From Mansonella perstans (lineage: Eukaryota; Nematoda; Chromadorea; Rhabditida; Onchocercidae): 64,000 nucleotides of DNA. Positions 51,193 through 62,900 of this stretch are shown one piece after another; the first letter of the stretch is position 1; every line of letters starts with the position of its first letter. Under the pieces are notes generated by a model. That model saw only the letters and a program-made list of their open reading frames with translations. It was not told the origin of the DNA and made no database searches. A program made the translations under genes and the position numbers. The DNA is taken from contig JBAMDO010000048.1 of the NCBI GenBank assembly GCA_037074765.1, positions 310,001-374,000 on the forward strand, written 5' to 3'.

Positions 51193-51946
51193 CTTTTGAT
51201 CTGCTTTATAACGAAAGTTTCGGCGCGCTGTTTGTCCATAATTGAGGACGTGATTTATCGATTAGACGATGATCTGATAATTCTTTGGGGACTAGAAGGG
51301 AAATAATCATTCAGTACTGTTTAAAAATTAAATATGATAATGCATTGAGCCACTTAACTGACTTTGCAGCTACATAAAAATTAAAGCCAGCTGTGGGTAG
51401 AAATGTATGCGGCTTAAATTTAATTAATTATCACGTGATTTAAACGTCGAATTCAATCATAAATTTCAAATTATCGCACTGGTGTATTGCATAATAATAA
51501 AGAGGATAAATTCGTGACTTTTAACAAAATATATATCAGAAACTTAACAAAGTAATTGTAGATCAAACTGCTCAATTTCTATTTCTGTCAATTTGTTATT
51601 TTCGCTTGTATTTTAATCGACAATTTAAGAAAATTTGAAGTTATCAGTTTGAAATTTAGATATATAGCTATTGCTACTAACTGCCTCATTTTCATTTTCC
51701 CGAAAATAACCATGCAAAATGTGGCAATTATTTACATTTATAATCTAACATTATATGTGCCCAATTCTTGTAATGATAATTATTTTTAGCTCATAAAAGT
51801 GCTATAATACATTCAAGCATAATATTACAGAATGAGTTTTTGAAAAATGTGAAAACCGAAAAATATGACATAATCATTTTACTAACCATCCAATAATTAG
51901 CGTTTTACTACCAATTTAAGCGAAATTCATCATTTCCCAGGCTGAT
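49660..51946. other. Intergenic region with simple repeats
   Basis: About 2.3 kb with no supported gene. It contains a T-run of 32 or more bases at about 51156-51187, a shorter T-run near 50215-50229, and three tandem copies of a 22-bp unit at 50966-51023. The right end leads into the TXNDC12-like gene, whose acceptor TTTCCCAG ends at 51940. Confidence 0.5.
50966..51023 (+). repeat. 22-bp tandem repeat, about 2.6 copies
   Basis: The unit GTGAATCATTTACCTAAGTA(AT) repeats exactly at 50966 and 50988, and partly at 51010 (first 14 bases). Short minisatellite in intergenic DNA. Confidence 0.85.
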
Positions 51947-53661
51947 ATGCTGTCCCTACAAATAATCGTATTTTTTGTGCATTTATTTTATGTACAAGGT
52001 GTTGAACCGGAAGAACTTGGTAGAGGTTTGTTTTTAATGCATTTCAACTGCTTTCATATTTTTGCAATGTGCAATCTCTGATTTTAAATTCGCCTCATAG
52101 AATTCATATTTTCCGGATTCTTTTCTGCTACAAAACTTCTAAGGACATTATAAAGAGAGATAGGATTAAATGAAGCTCGAATGAAACTAAACATTTGTTG
52201 TTAGGTTTTGGTGATAATATCAAGTGGATAGCATGGAAAGATGCATTCTCAATGGCAGGGTTGCTCAACAAGCCAGTATTTTTACTAATTCACAAAAGTT
52301 GGTGCGCATCTTGTCAAGGTATATAATTCATTGATGTATCCTAAAAAATCCAGTAGCAAATTGACAGTCATTTGATCTAAAAAGATAAAACCTCATTAAA
52401 GTATTCTGTGGTTTACATTTTAGAATCTTGGCAGAAAAATTTTTTTTCATCCATAAGGATGGATGCTGTTCAAGATACAACTACTGCTAAAGCAATGAAC
52501 TTCTAAATGCCAGTTGAATCAAAGTTTAAAGTGACAGCAACATATTGTATCCAGTCAAGAAATTTGTAACTTCCACTGTGTTAATTATATTTACTTAGAC
52601 TGATTAATTTAACGTTATCATCAGTAAGCTCAATCTTCTATAGCACTAAAGGATGAATTTAAAAATTCGAATCGACGTGATGAATTTATTAAACTATCAG
52701 AGAAATTCATAATGGTAAACACGGAAGATGATGAAGAACCAGCGGATGAAAAGTATGCCACTGACGGGCGTTATGTACCTCGACTGTTTTTCCTTGGCTA
52801 GTTTTCCCATATGGTTCTTTTTTTATATTAAAAAACATGGAGATAGCAAAAAAATCAGCAGATGCTGATTTTGCAACACTGAGGATCTGTAATGCTTAGG
52901 ATTGCCACCGTTCTTCGATCTGATTTCTCAGCACGTTATGATTTACATCAAGAACGTAAATTAAATCATATGATACCATCTGTCAGATAATGCTATGGTT
53001 TGCTATGGTAATTTTTTAAGATAGAAATGGTCTTAATGCAATTGAAGTTTTTCAGTTCGCAATTTAAATTCTTACAGTAAGTTGTATTTCTTGCGAGAAC
53101 GACTTCTTTTGTTCAGAAATCAAAAATCCTCCTTCTTTTCTTCACATGTATTCTTCCGTTAAATAATCTGATTGACATCACTTGTTGTTTACTGTTTTGA
53201 GCTTCTGAAATTTGAAATTTTTTAAAACAGATACAAATGGAGATATTCTGGATGGAATGGAAAATACTAATTATCCAGATAACAAGCATTATTTCGCAAG
53301 CATACCCGAAATAATTAAAAAAATGGAAGATGCTCTACAAGTGTTCAGCAGACAGCATGTCAGTTTGTTTAATTTCACTTTCAGCTTGAAATTCAACATT
53401 AAGTCAAATTGATCATTACAATGACCATCTTTTTTTTTTTTTATAATAGGTAGTAAAATAGTCTTTTAGTTTTTGAAGAGGAATTATTTACATTTTTATC
53501 TAATTTAATTTTTGTAGAGTGATAGAACAGTAACAGAGAAGGCGACTGAAGAATCAATAAAACTTGGTAGTGGAAAACAACAAAAAGAAAGAGATAGGAG
53601 TGAAGACTATTCTGTAAGCGACAAGAGTAAAGATACAACGAAGCAAAAAAGTGAACTATAA
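51947..53661 (+). CDS. TXNDC12/ERp18-like ER thioredoxin with KSEL tail, 205 aa
   Basis: ER-lumen thiol-disulphide oxidoreductase of the TXNDC12/AGR family, acting in disulphide formation of secreted proteins. Exons: 51947-52025, 52205-52318, 52644-52796, 53231-53358, 53518-53661. Residues 1 to about 18 are a signal peptide. The thioredoxin fold shows GFGDNIKWIAWKDAF, HKSWCASCQ (active CXXC at 60-63), FIMVNTEDDEEPADEKY, DGRYVPRLFFLDTNGDI. These match human TXNDC12 in order. The last exon adds a lysine/serine/glutamate-rich 47-residue tail, longer than the human one, ending KSEL, a KDEL-type retrieval signal. The third intron starts with GC instead of GT. The start ATG follows TTTCCCAG (51940) by six bases, a probable trans-splice site. 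Confidence 0.92.
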
Positions 53662-56445
53662 TTTTTCTAATATCAGTTGTTGAAATGGACTGCCTTGCTT
53701 ACTTGATCTTTCTGTTGTTGAATATGCTGCAAAAGGACTTTGAAGCAAATCATTATTTAGAAATTAAATGGCTAAATTTTTACAATCATAGTTGTATCTT
53801 AGTAAAAGTTCATAAATTTTTAAACAGCAAAGTTCAGCAGAGAAGTAATAGGAATGGGGTAACCTCTTATATGGTGGGTGTGGGTTTCATATTAAAACGA
53901 ATAATATAAGATTTACCTACAAAATTAAGCAAGAAGAATTTGTATGCAAATTCTTACCGGACATTCTTACCGTATGTGCACAACTTTCTCAACATCAGGC
54001 AAAAAAATCCTTTATTTTGGAGATATTTTCAATAGCAAAATACATTGATTGCGTTAACATATAAAATTTCTCCTAGTTTTTTCGACAGTTGCCATTTGAG
54101 GGTATAAAGTTCACGCTGCTTCTTCAACATAGTCTTTCCTATTTATTTTTCTTTCTCTCTCTCTCCTAATAACTTTAACAATATTAATATACGCTTATAA
54201 ATTTATGTTAAAACTTATTAAATTATAATTAAAATTCCGTAATAAAATATCTTTCAATTTTTTTTTAAGGAAGAAGCAATACTATCCAATAAATTTATTG
54301 AAAATTATGCTCTGAATTCTATTTTTACATTACAAAATATATTTTTTTCGCATCTTTTATTGGTTCTTTGATCTCTTGTTGAAATTCTTCATTTTTTTCT
54401 ACAGAAAAAAGTCTCATTAATTTAAATTTTTGGTAATTCTTCAAGTGAACCACTATAGGGATAGTTCATATGAAAAATGTTAGGTTTCATCGTCATTAAT
54501 TTTTTTGGCAATAAGTACATTGCTGTAAATGGCAATGTTTGATTAGAAGAAAAGAAATATTACTTTTGTTTTCACCTATCAAAATGATCAGAAATAATTG
54601 GAAGACAGCAAAAGATGAAAAATAAAAAATGAATTCAGTTAAATTCAGGTCCGTTATAATATCACAGATAGTTTAAGCAGTTTTTCATCAAAAATATTTT
54701 TTCATCTTTTGAACAAACAATTAGTTAAATGTATTTTAAAAGCATATGATCAGCAAAAAGCTTACATGGGAAATTGTAGTTGTTTGCAGTCTATGGACAT
54801 CTTATGAATTCAGTTGATTAGGCCCGTTATAATATCACAAAAAATATTGCAGGAGGACAGTGTGAGAGAGACAGAAAATACACGAGGCTTTCAGTCTAAT
54901 AAGTGCATACGGGATTTGAGATTAAAATGTGATTTTGTATGCTACTGAATAATCACTCGGTAATTTCATTTTTACAGTACTTAATAGAAGAAAAGATCCA
55001 CTCCAATATCAATTATCCTGAATTTCATCATCCTATGTGATATCGATTTCTAAATTTAATCCTGTTATTTGGAGAAAATCTTTCCCGAGGATATCAGGGT
55101 CAAATTTCAAAAAGGAATGGAATTAGTCGGTTGACTTAGTCAAGTATAAAAAAAGTTAGAAGATAGGTATCAAAGTTCATTTACTAATAGTAACCTTAAA
55201 ATATAGAAAAATTTCAAGCCTATCAAGTTATTTTATGCTTAAGATTAACTGATAGACCGGATCCCGATCAAATTAATTTAACAGATAAAGTGAATTCGTA
55301 TGTTCCAATACTATTCTTAGATTAAATCCTATATTGTGGGTACGGAAATGTTGAGCGTGAAATTGAAGGCATTCATCACTTCAAGAAAGCTATCCTGCAT
55401 CTCACAATTGATCATCGATATTTGTTTGGTTGAATGCATGCGTATGCTAGTGCGTTTATCACATATGTATGAGCAAGTATGACCGCTTTACACAGAATAT
55501 ATAAATTGGATAGAGTGAAAGTGTAATCTAGAATTGCTATCTTCCATTTTTTCTACTTCATACTAATATTTGCTGGTTCCTATCAAAAGAAGATAAAAAA
55601 AAAAGTACAAACCGTAAGTATTCCTTTACGTGAATTACGTGAATTCCTATGTTCAAACTCATTTTAACTATTTCTGATTAACTTTTAAGTAGTAGTTACA
55701 TGCAGCGTTCGCAGTTTTTTTCAATTTTAATTTATGGGAATCTAACTGATAATTGTTTCTTATTATATTACGATAACAACAGTTTAAGCCTTTCCTGGTT
55801 CTATCTCAGTTCCACAATTTGATATCACGGTAACCTACTCCTTACATCGATATCACGGTAACCTACTCCATTATCTTACATCGATATCACGGTAACCTAC
55901 TCCATTATCTTACATCGATATCACGGTAACCTACTCCATTATCTTACATCGATATCACGGTAACCTACTCCATTATCTTACATCGATATCACGGTAACCT
56001 ACTCCATTATCAATTTTTGTTGAAATCTTTTCTTTCTGCTTTTATTTAATTTTTTATTACTTTCTTTCTTACATCAAAAAATTCATGAAATACTTCGTCT
56101 TCCATAATTTTGACATTTAAAATTAAAGATTTAATGAAAATGTACAATCTTATCTGTTTATTTTTAGAAGGCAAAAACCGTTTACTAAAACATGAGGGAT
56201 CTTTCAGCAAGCATTTGACTTGAAACGTTTTAGACGTATTTCATGAAATTATTTTTATGAATAATAATAATGTGTTATCACAATTCGTAAAATAAAAGTT
56301 TATTTTGAATCTGTTAGATAAAAATTTCGGTGGATTTATTTTTCCAAAGGATGTCGCTAATTTTTGTGTTTAAAAATTGTTCGGCGAGTTAAAAATTAAT
56401 CTCAAGCTGCAGTGCAATTGATTTTTTTTGATTGCTCAACTTCAA
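53662..56445. other. AT-rich intergenic region with minisatellite
   Basis: About 2.8 kb, no supported gene. It holds two diverged copies of a roughly 37-bp segment (54629-54666 and 54804-54839) and the minisatellite listed separately at 55821-56011. The right end is the promoter or leader of the KCTD-like gene. Confidence 0.5.
55821..56011 (+). repeat. 34-bp minisatellite, six copies
   Basis: The core GATATCACGGTAACCTACTC starts at 55821, 55849, 55883, 55917, 55951 and 55985. The first spacing is 28 bases and the other four are 34 bases. The copies are nearly identical. Each unit includes ATCGAT and GATATC palindromes. Confidence 0.92.
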
Positions 56446-57527
56446 ATGGTTGTACTGAACTTCAATGTTGGTGGACAGCAATATTCCACAACAATAAATA
56501 CACTGTTGCAAGAGGAACAGTCTATATTTAATAAGGTTGGTTTCATTTTCACTGTTCTTTTGCTTTTGTTTAAATTGTTACCATGACATAACTAACGATT
56601 TCCTCTAAAACTATAGTATGGAAAATTTCAATCTCAAATTCGTCCACAAATTCGTCTGGTTCCTCTGTATTTTCTCTAAATTCACAGTGTTCATTTGCCA
56701 TCGTGTTATGTCCTGGTAGAAGTTTTAAGATGACGAAAATTTAAGTATAAACTTTTTGATCAGTGGTTTGGAGGAACATCAAGACCGCCATTAGAAAAAG
56801 ACAACAAAGGAGCGTATTTCATCGATCGAGACCCAGCCAGGTAAAATTATCAAATCTTACAATTCCATTTTTGCCATGTAATCTAACAAATCTTAATAGT
56901 GGAGTTAACAGAAACATTCAGTGTAAACCAAATAACCAAACTAATCGTCATCCCTCCGAATTTTCTTCTAATTTAAAAATTACCACATAAAAATTAATAA
57001 ATATTTCAGTTTTGGAATAGTCTTGAATTACCTGCGTTTGAAATCTACAGAACAGCTATGGGAAGCATGCTTACCGAAAGATCCAGATCGCTTAGCCCTT
57101 TTAACGCAAGAGGCCGAATATTACAAGTTCGTATTAAACCACAGCCTCCATTATTGGACCAAAGTACTACGCATACTGTAGATACCTTTAAATATCATCC
57201 AACACCTTTGATCATATATGTCACACACGTGTCTTTAACATTTTTACTTCCCTTCAGTTTCACGAACTAATTGCAGGCTCCAGCAACTCCGCGAACAAGC
57301 AATTGCTTTGCTTCAAAGCTGTACAGAAAAATCAGACGTTTCATATGTGAACGAAGTAATCCTTATCTTAAATAAATTCAAGTTTTCCAGATATTTCTTT
57401 AATTGAATTTCTGCAGATGTTACACACTTTCTATGAAATTTGCTTTATTTTTGATCTTTATTTGCAGGTCCTCGCAAAAAGTTTTAGCTGTCCACAAGGC
57501 CTTGACGGAAGAGATTCTAGGAAGTAA
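56446..57527 (+). CDS. KCTD-type BTB/POZ (T1) protein, 140 aa
   Basis: Small BTB-domain protein of the potassium-channel-tetramerisation-domain group; many are substrate adaptors for cullin-3 ubiquitin ligases. Exons: 56446-56535, 56764-56840, 57010-57126, 57277-57355, 57468-57527, phase-consistent. The T1/BTB fold spans almost the whole protein: LNFNVGGQQYSTTINTL, GAYFIDRDPASFGIVLNYLR, LLTQEAEYYKLQQL. After it there is only a short tail ending DGRDSRK, so the C-terminal domain found in larger KCTDs is absent. The partner and substrate are unknown. The start is the first ATG in frame with the conserved NVGG strand. Confidence 0.87.
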
Positions 57528-57683
57528 TTGACAAAAATAGATGAAGAATTGAGTTAATTATTGCAAATTATCATTGTTGCAGAAGATCTCATGTTATCTC
57601 CGGTATACCTTTCAAAAACGATTATCACTTTTTAATATGAGCGAATTATTGCTCCATCTTTTTTTTCCAGCTGGAATTTTTCA

Positions 57684-57689
57684 AATAAA
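57684..57689 (+). terminator. Poly(A) signal, KCTD-like gene
   Basis: AATAAA 157 bases after the KCTD-like stop codon, followed by T-rich sequence. Confidence 0.45.
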
Positions 57690-58089
57690 GTTTTATTCGG
57701 AAGCTTCTCACAATAAATCATAAATGGCAATTATGAAAGATTCTAAGTGCATTAGTATGCTGGTGATCACAAGAATTAAAATAAAAATCACGCGTATCTG
57801 CCAATCTATATACAATGAATCAGCAACTGATTTTATTTTTTAATTTTTAAGCATTATTGTTCAAAGCCAACTAATAATGCAGATGCATAAATGGATAATT
57901 GCAGGATATAGGATGGGCAAAGTCCATGAACGCATAAATTTAAAAAAAAAAAGCAACTTTTCTCTCTTAAACAGCCACTCTCTGATCTTGCAAGAATGCA
58001 GCTCCTGCAGAATCATCATTTCGACAAGCAATTCTCAACTCCCCTGATCAGAGACCACATTGCCTTTTTTATTTATAGCACAGACCGCA

Positions 58090-58771
58090 TCAAGAATAAT
58101 AAATTCTGTTAATTTTGAAAGTCTTGAACAAAAATTTAAACGTACTGGTTAAAATTTGAGTAAAATTGTAATACAAAAACACAAGGAATATTTCTAGTAG
58201 AAAGTAAAGTTTGGTTTTTATTAATGCAATATTTGAGTTTGCACCTTCTTTACAAGTTGGAAATTCTGGGGACAATGTATTGCCCAAAGTTGCACGCCTG
58301 TCATCACTTGCTTCCAATCGATTCCTGACATTTATAATTATGAGCAGTGCGGAAAACATGATGATGGAATCCTGCAAAATTAAGCCAAAGAGAAAGATAT
58401 AAACTAATAATAGAGTGACATCGCAATGATATCTCGATACCTATACTACAATACTACAACCCGAATAAACTGTTGTCCGACAAACATTGGTGTATAAGCA
58501 GGTTCAATTCTACAGTTTGAAGAAAATGTCAGAGATGCACTAATCAATTTTATAACTTTATATAATTCATGCAGAAAAGATACAACAATATAGATCTCGT
58601 ACCTAAAAGTTATATGCTGAAAATAATTCGGTGAATAAATGGACACAGTTAAACAAATGAACTTAATAAAATTTATAATACAGTGCATAGTCCAAGTGAA
58701 AACCCAGATGAAAAGTAGAAGAAACCTGTCTTCATAAAATGGCTAATTCCGTCAGCACATGCTCTTGAGTT
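58090..58771 (-). CDS. Unassigned membrane-protein exons (partial)
   Basis: Minus-strand segments that look like exons of one gene: about 58771-58690 (ADGISHFMKTGFFYFSSG, then hydrophobic), 58539 or 58509-58461 (IEPAYTPMFVGQQFIR, then GTTGTA donor), and 58371-58090 (after TTTTGCAG; DSIIMFSALLIIINVRNRLE..., open to a stop at 58090). The last two join in phase 0. The hydrophobic stretches followed by charged loops suggest an integral membrane protein. I could not fix the first exon or the join to the left-most exon, and recognise no family. The segments lie downstream of the transporter gene on the same strand, so they may be an operon partner. Confidence 0.33.
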
Positions 58772-59923
58772 TTTAGAAAACTGAATTCAAAACAGCAGGT
58801 GGATGAAAGTTGTAATTTATAGAGAATGAAATTTATAGAGGATTCGAAAATCCCTCTTTGAAATCATGAGGTTGAAATACAAGAAACGATAAGAAAAAAA
58901 GACATGTGGCTATAGACATGTGATTTTGTTGTATATAATGCAAAAAAATTTTGAAAAAAAAAGACAATAAATGAAAGCTCGAAAAAATCAAAAAGAAATA
59001 AAAATCTTTTCAGAGAAGGAATTTCTTGCCATCATATCATGTAATAAGGTTATTGCTGTTGTTCTTAGGTTGGGTTATGCACCATACACAAAGGAAAAAA
59101 TATACATGCATGCAATAAAAAGGAAAATGAGAAAAAGAGTCCTTTTCTTGTTGAAAATAAAATCGTTCGACAACTTATTAGTAATATTCGCATAAGATAT
59201 CCAGTACTATCACAAAAAACACACAAATAAAGGAATGGTAATTTTAAAACAATGAGTCCTATCTCCCGTGGTAAGTAGGTGCACAAATATAAGACTCTCA
59301 AAATGCCTGACATTTATTAATTAAGCTAATGATGGGGCGAAAAAAGAGTGAAAACGAACTGATCTCAGAGAACAAGAAATAAAAGTAAGATTCCTGGACG
59401 AAAACTAATTAATTTCCAATTTCTTCAGATCGCTTCTTTTAAACTGCCCTGACGGAAAAATGGTGAGCACCGTATCTTTTTTACTTTTTTAATGCAGTCC
59501 TTCGGTCTTCAATGTATCTGTAACTAATGCCATTAAATATAACAGAATACATGAGCCTTACTGGCATTAAAAAAAACCTTGTTACTTCCAGATTTTACAA
59601 ACTGTGCTAACGGATAAATAATCACAGCAACTCAACTTGAAATAAAAAATTTGAGCAAAGTAATCGACAAACATATCATTTGAATTCTTTTCATTCTTTT
59701 GTTGATAATTTATAAAAAATGTCATGCCTACTAAATCAGACTAAAAAATGGAAATAAAACTTGGTAGAATCTTAAACGATAGATAAAATCAACTAAAAAA
59801 GACATATGGGAAACAGTCATCCACTTTTTTTTCTGTTTCTTTTTTTGCGAAAAATGTTTTTTTAATTAAGTCGCTCAAAAAACAAAAACAAACGAGACAA
59901 ACAGCTCTATAGTTTATATTGAG
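58772..59923. other. Gap downstream of the transporter gene
   Basis: About 1.1 kb between the transporter stop (minus strand) and the unassigned membrane exons. Very A-rich on the plus strand. Probably transporter 3' UTR; first exons of the next minus-strand gene may be hidden here. None could be supported. Confidence 0.35.
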
Positions 59924-62900
59924 CTAATCTAAAGCCCACTTTATCTTTGAATAAACAATTAAATAACCTTCACGCTTCATCAAGTGTTTCTTCTCGTGAT
60001 CAGTATCATATGTAAGCATAAATAGATCGATACCTACAACCATAAAACCAGAAATCATTATGCCTACTCCAGCCAGCAAGAATATGTTATCGTAACCAGT
60101 TAAATTGTCGCGAATGAAACCTGGAAATCACTAAGTTAGAGATCTATGTTCACACATGAGCGAAATGCATATATTTTAACTTTCTATAAAAGGTATAAAC
60201 ATATTATAAAAAATAATTGACGATAAGACTGAGGAACTTTGATTCTTTTTATAGGAAAGATAAGGATAGAATTCAACCTTACCGATCAAAGCTGGACCGA
60301 CAAGATTTCCAAGACCTTCTACTAGACAGAGAATTCCGTAACCGGTTTGAAAATCATATAAACAAAGAATTTGAAGAGTGATAACAGATGCTAAAGTGTA
60401 ATTCGCGCTAATGAAAAAACCAAAACCAATACAAAGTGTCATTAAATAAATGTAGGAAGGTGCAAATGGTGCAAGAGCAACACATAAACCCGCTAAAGTT
60501 GTAAATATTCCATAAATTTGAATGATGTACTGAAAAAAAGCGGAAGGTTATGGTATCAACAATAATCCTTTCAGAATCCTGCATAATAAATTTTTAAAAA
60601 TTAAATCTAATCTAAGGCTTTAAAATTTAAGGCCTAATAATCTTTACATAACCATGATACAAAGCTCTATATCGCTGCGAAAAAATACTCGAAAAAATTT
60701 ATAAGCATTAAAGATTCAAAAACAAACAATTTCACCTGACTTGTTCGACTCCAGTCTGCTATGAATCCACAAAATAACATGCTGACCATGTTCGTAAGAC
60801 CAATACTAGATACCAAGTATGACGCCTTAGTCTCAGTAACATTATGAATTTCTACAGCATATTCCGGGAAATTGACGTATGGTATATCAAAGAATACATA
60901 GAGAATGAATGTACTTAACAGGAAAACAGAAAACTCTGGAACTATCAATACCAGTTTTGTATTAAAAATCCATTTCACAAATGATTCCCACATCTGAATA
61001 TATTTTTAGATTTCGAAAAATTTTCAACTTTCATAGATCGAGTGATATGAAATTAGCATTAAAGAAATATCGAATCTTGAGAATGCATTCGAGAAATATG
61101 AGTTTTTAAATGAAGAAGAGATCCTCTAGAAACCCCATTTTGCAAAATTAGTCAAAAAAAACCTTACCTTACTTAACTGAATCGTTCTTCGTTTTCGTTT
61201 TCTGCGATAATAAATGGCAGGAGCAGAAGGTATTCGTTGAGACATGCCAACACCGAACCGCGCAAATTTCCAATGAGAACTTAACACATTGATTGCGGGT
61301 ACTCGACCCAACTGAGTCGCAATGCAAGAATTGCAAGCAGTGCGACTTGTGAAAAAAGGAACAATATCTTCCGCTGCAAAAAGCACGAACCTTTCTCAGC
61401 AACTATTACTTTCTTCAGCTAACACATTTGTGTCCCAAAAAATATAATGAATTCATGATGAACTCACAATACCTGAGCCAAATCTTAATCAAGGTGTCTG
61501 GGATATAACTATAAATATTCACAAAATGAAGACCCTGATATGATGGGTTTTAATACCAGTTCCGAACTGAATTAGCGCCAAATCTAATTCATCCCCATTC
61601 AAATTTCAAATTAATTCTCAAATCACTGAATAAGTTTCCAAAAATATGGAGATTTTTGATTTCTTTGATGGTATAACAACAGACGTACACGTTTTAACTG
61701 TTTTTGTTGCCGATTTTCTTCCCTTAGTGCCGCCACCTATCAATGATTCTTTTGTGGCATTTTCTTGTATCAAATGATGGCTTCCTGCGCGTTCCTGGCA
61801 TATTAAAAAAGTACAACTTCTACAATGCCAGGATAAATGTAAGGCTTAATGCAGGAGAACAGATCTTCAAAAACTGAAATGTAATAATTTATAGACTAAT
61901 CACAGCGACAGGAACTACTCGTTTTCGAAATTGCCCAATCCAGAAAATATATTAACTGGAATAATTTAACTGATCGTCTCTTTAATTTAAGTTTATTAAC
62001 ATTTACAAATTCTGCATGAATGAGTCCACCTTGCCCACAACTGAATATGGCATCGTCATCGCCACTAGTACTGAAACAATTATAATGGCATTCATAAAAA
62101 TGACAGCGTTAAGAATTCGGAAAAGATACCCCCCCTCAACTGTCAAATTCTGGAATAACGTAAGCAGAAGCGAAGCATCTCGCATTGTAATGAACATGTA
62201 AATCATATTTCTAAATATTTCCACTATATCAAAAACATAGATAGCAGCGCAAAAATAGAATACCGGAACGTTCTCCTTGAAAATCTAGTGTTTACTTCAG
62301 ACAGTTGGCTGGAAGTTAAATCGTCAGTTTCTGGGTAAAAACTTTCGTTAGAGCATACCTGAAAATGCGATTTTAAAAATGGATCAATTTCGACGTCGCG
62401 TACTCCCCAAACTTAAAAGAAAGGCTGGATACAAGCCGTGGTGGTGGCTAAAATAATGAACGGTATTACTGATCATCTAGGGTCCGGAATTAAAACACTT
62501 AATACAAATGAAAAATTACCAAATTGCGTTGTTCAGAACGGCTGACATCAAAAATAACTGCGTGCTCTCTTGTTATGGCATTTTTTGAAGCACGCGAAAA
62601 TTCACCCATATTGTAACTTTTCGACACCGGTACTTGTAGTTCATTTACAGTCATCTAGAAAGGACAGATGAAGACAAAATCAGTTTCCAAATACTGACTA
62701 AGGAATTATCAGTCAACTCTGAGAAGACTACTACCTTTCCGGACAGGTTTGCTGATTACAATTTTTTTTGGACAGTGTTATTCAAAGTTATAACTTCACG
62801 TCCATCTTTTTTTTGAAACTATAGTTTTTGCCTTATATTACAAATGCATTTACCGAGTGTACATTTGAAGAATGATCGATAACTTGCAGAAGGGGGACTG

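Noticed and set aside
61169..61402. Cysteine-rich minus-strand frame overlapping a transporter loop exon
   Set aside because: The overlapping frame ending YYRRKRKRRTIQLSK joins in phase to the TM7 exon; the cysteine-rich frame does not.
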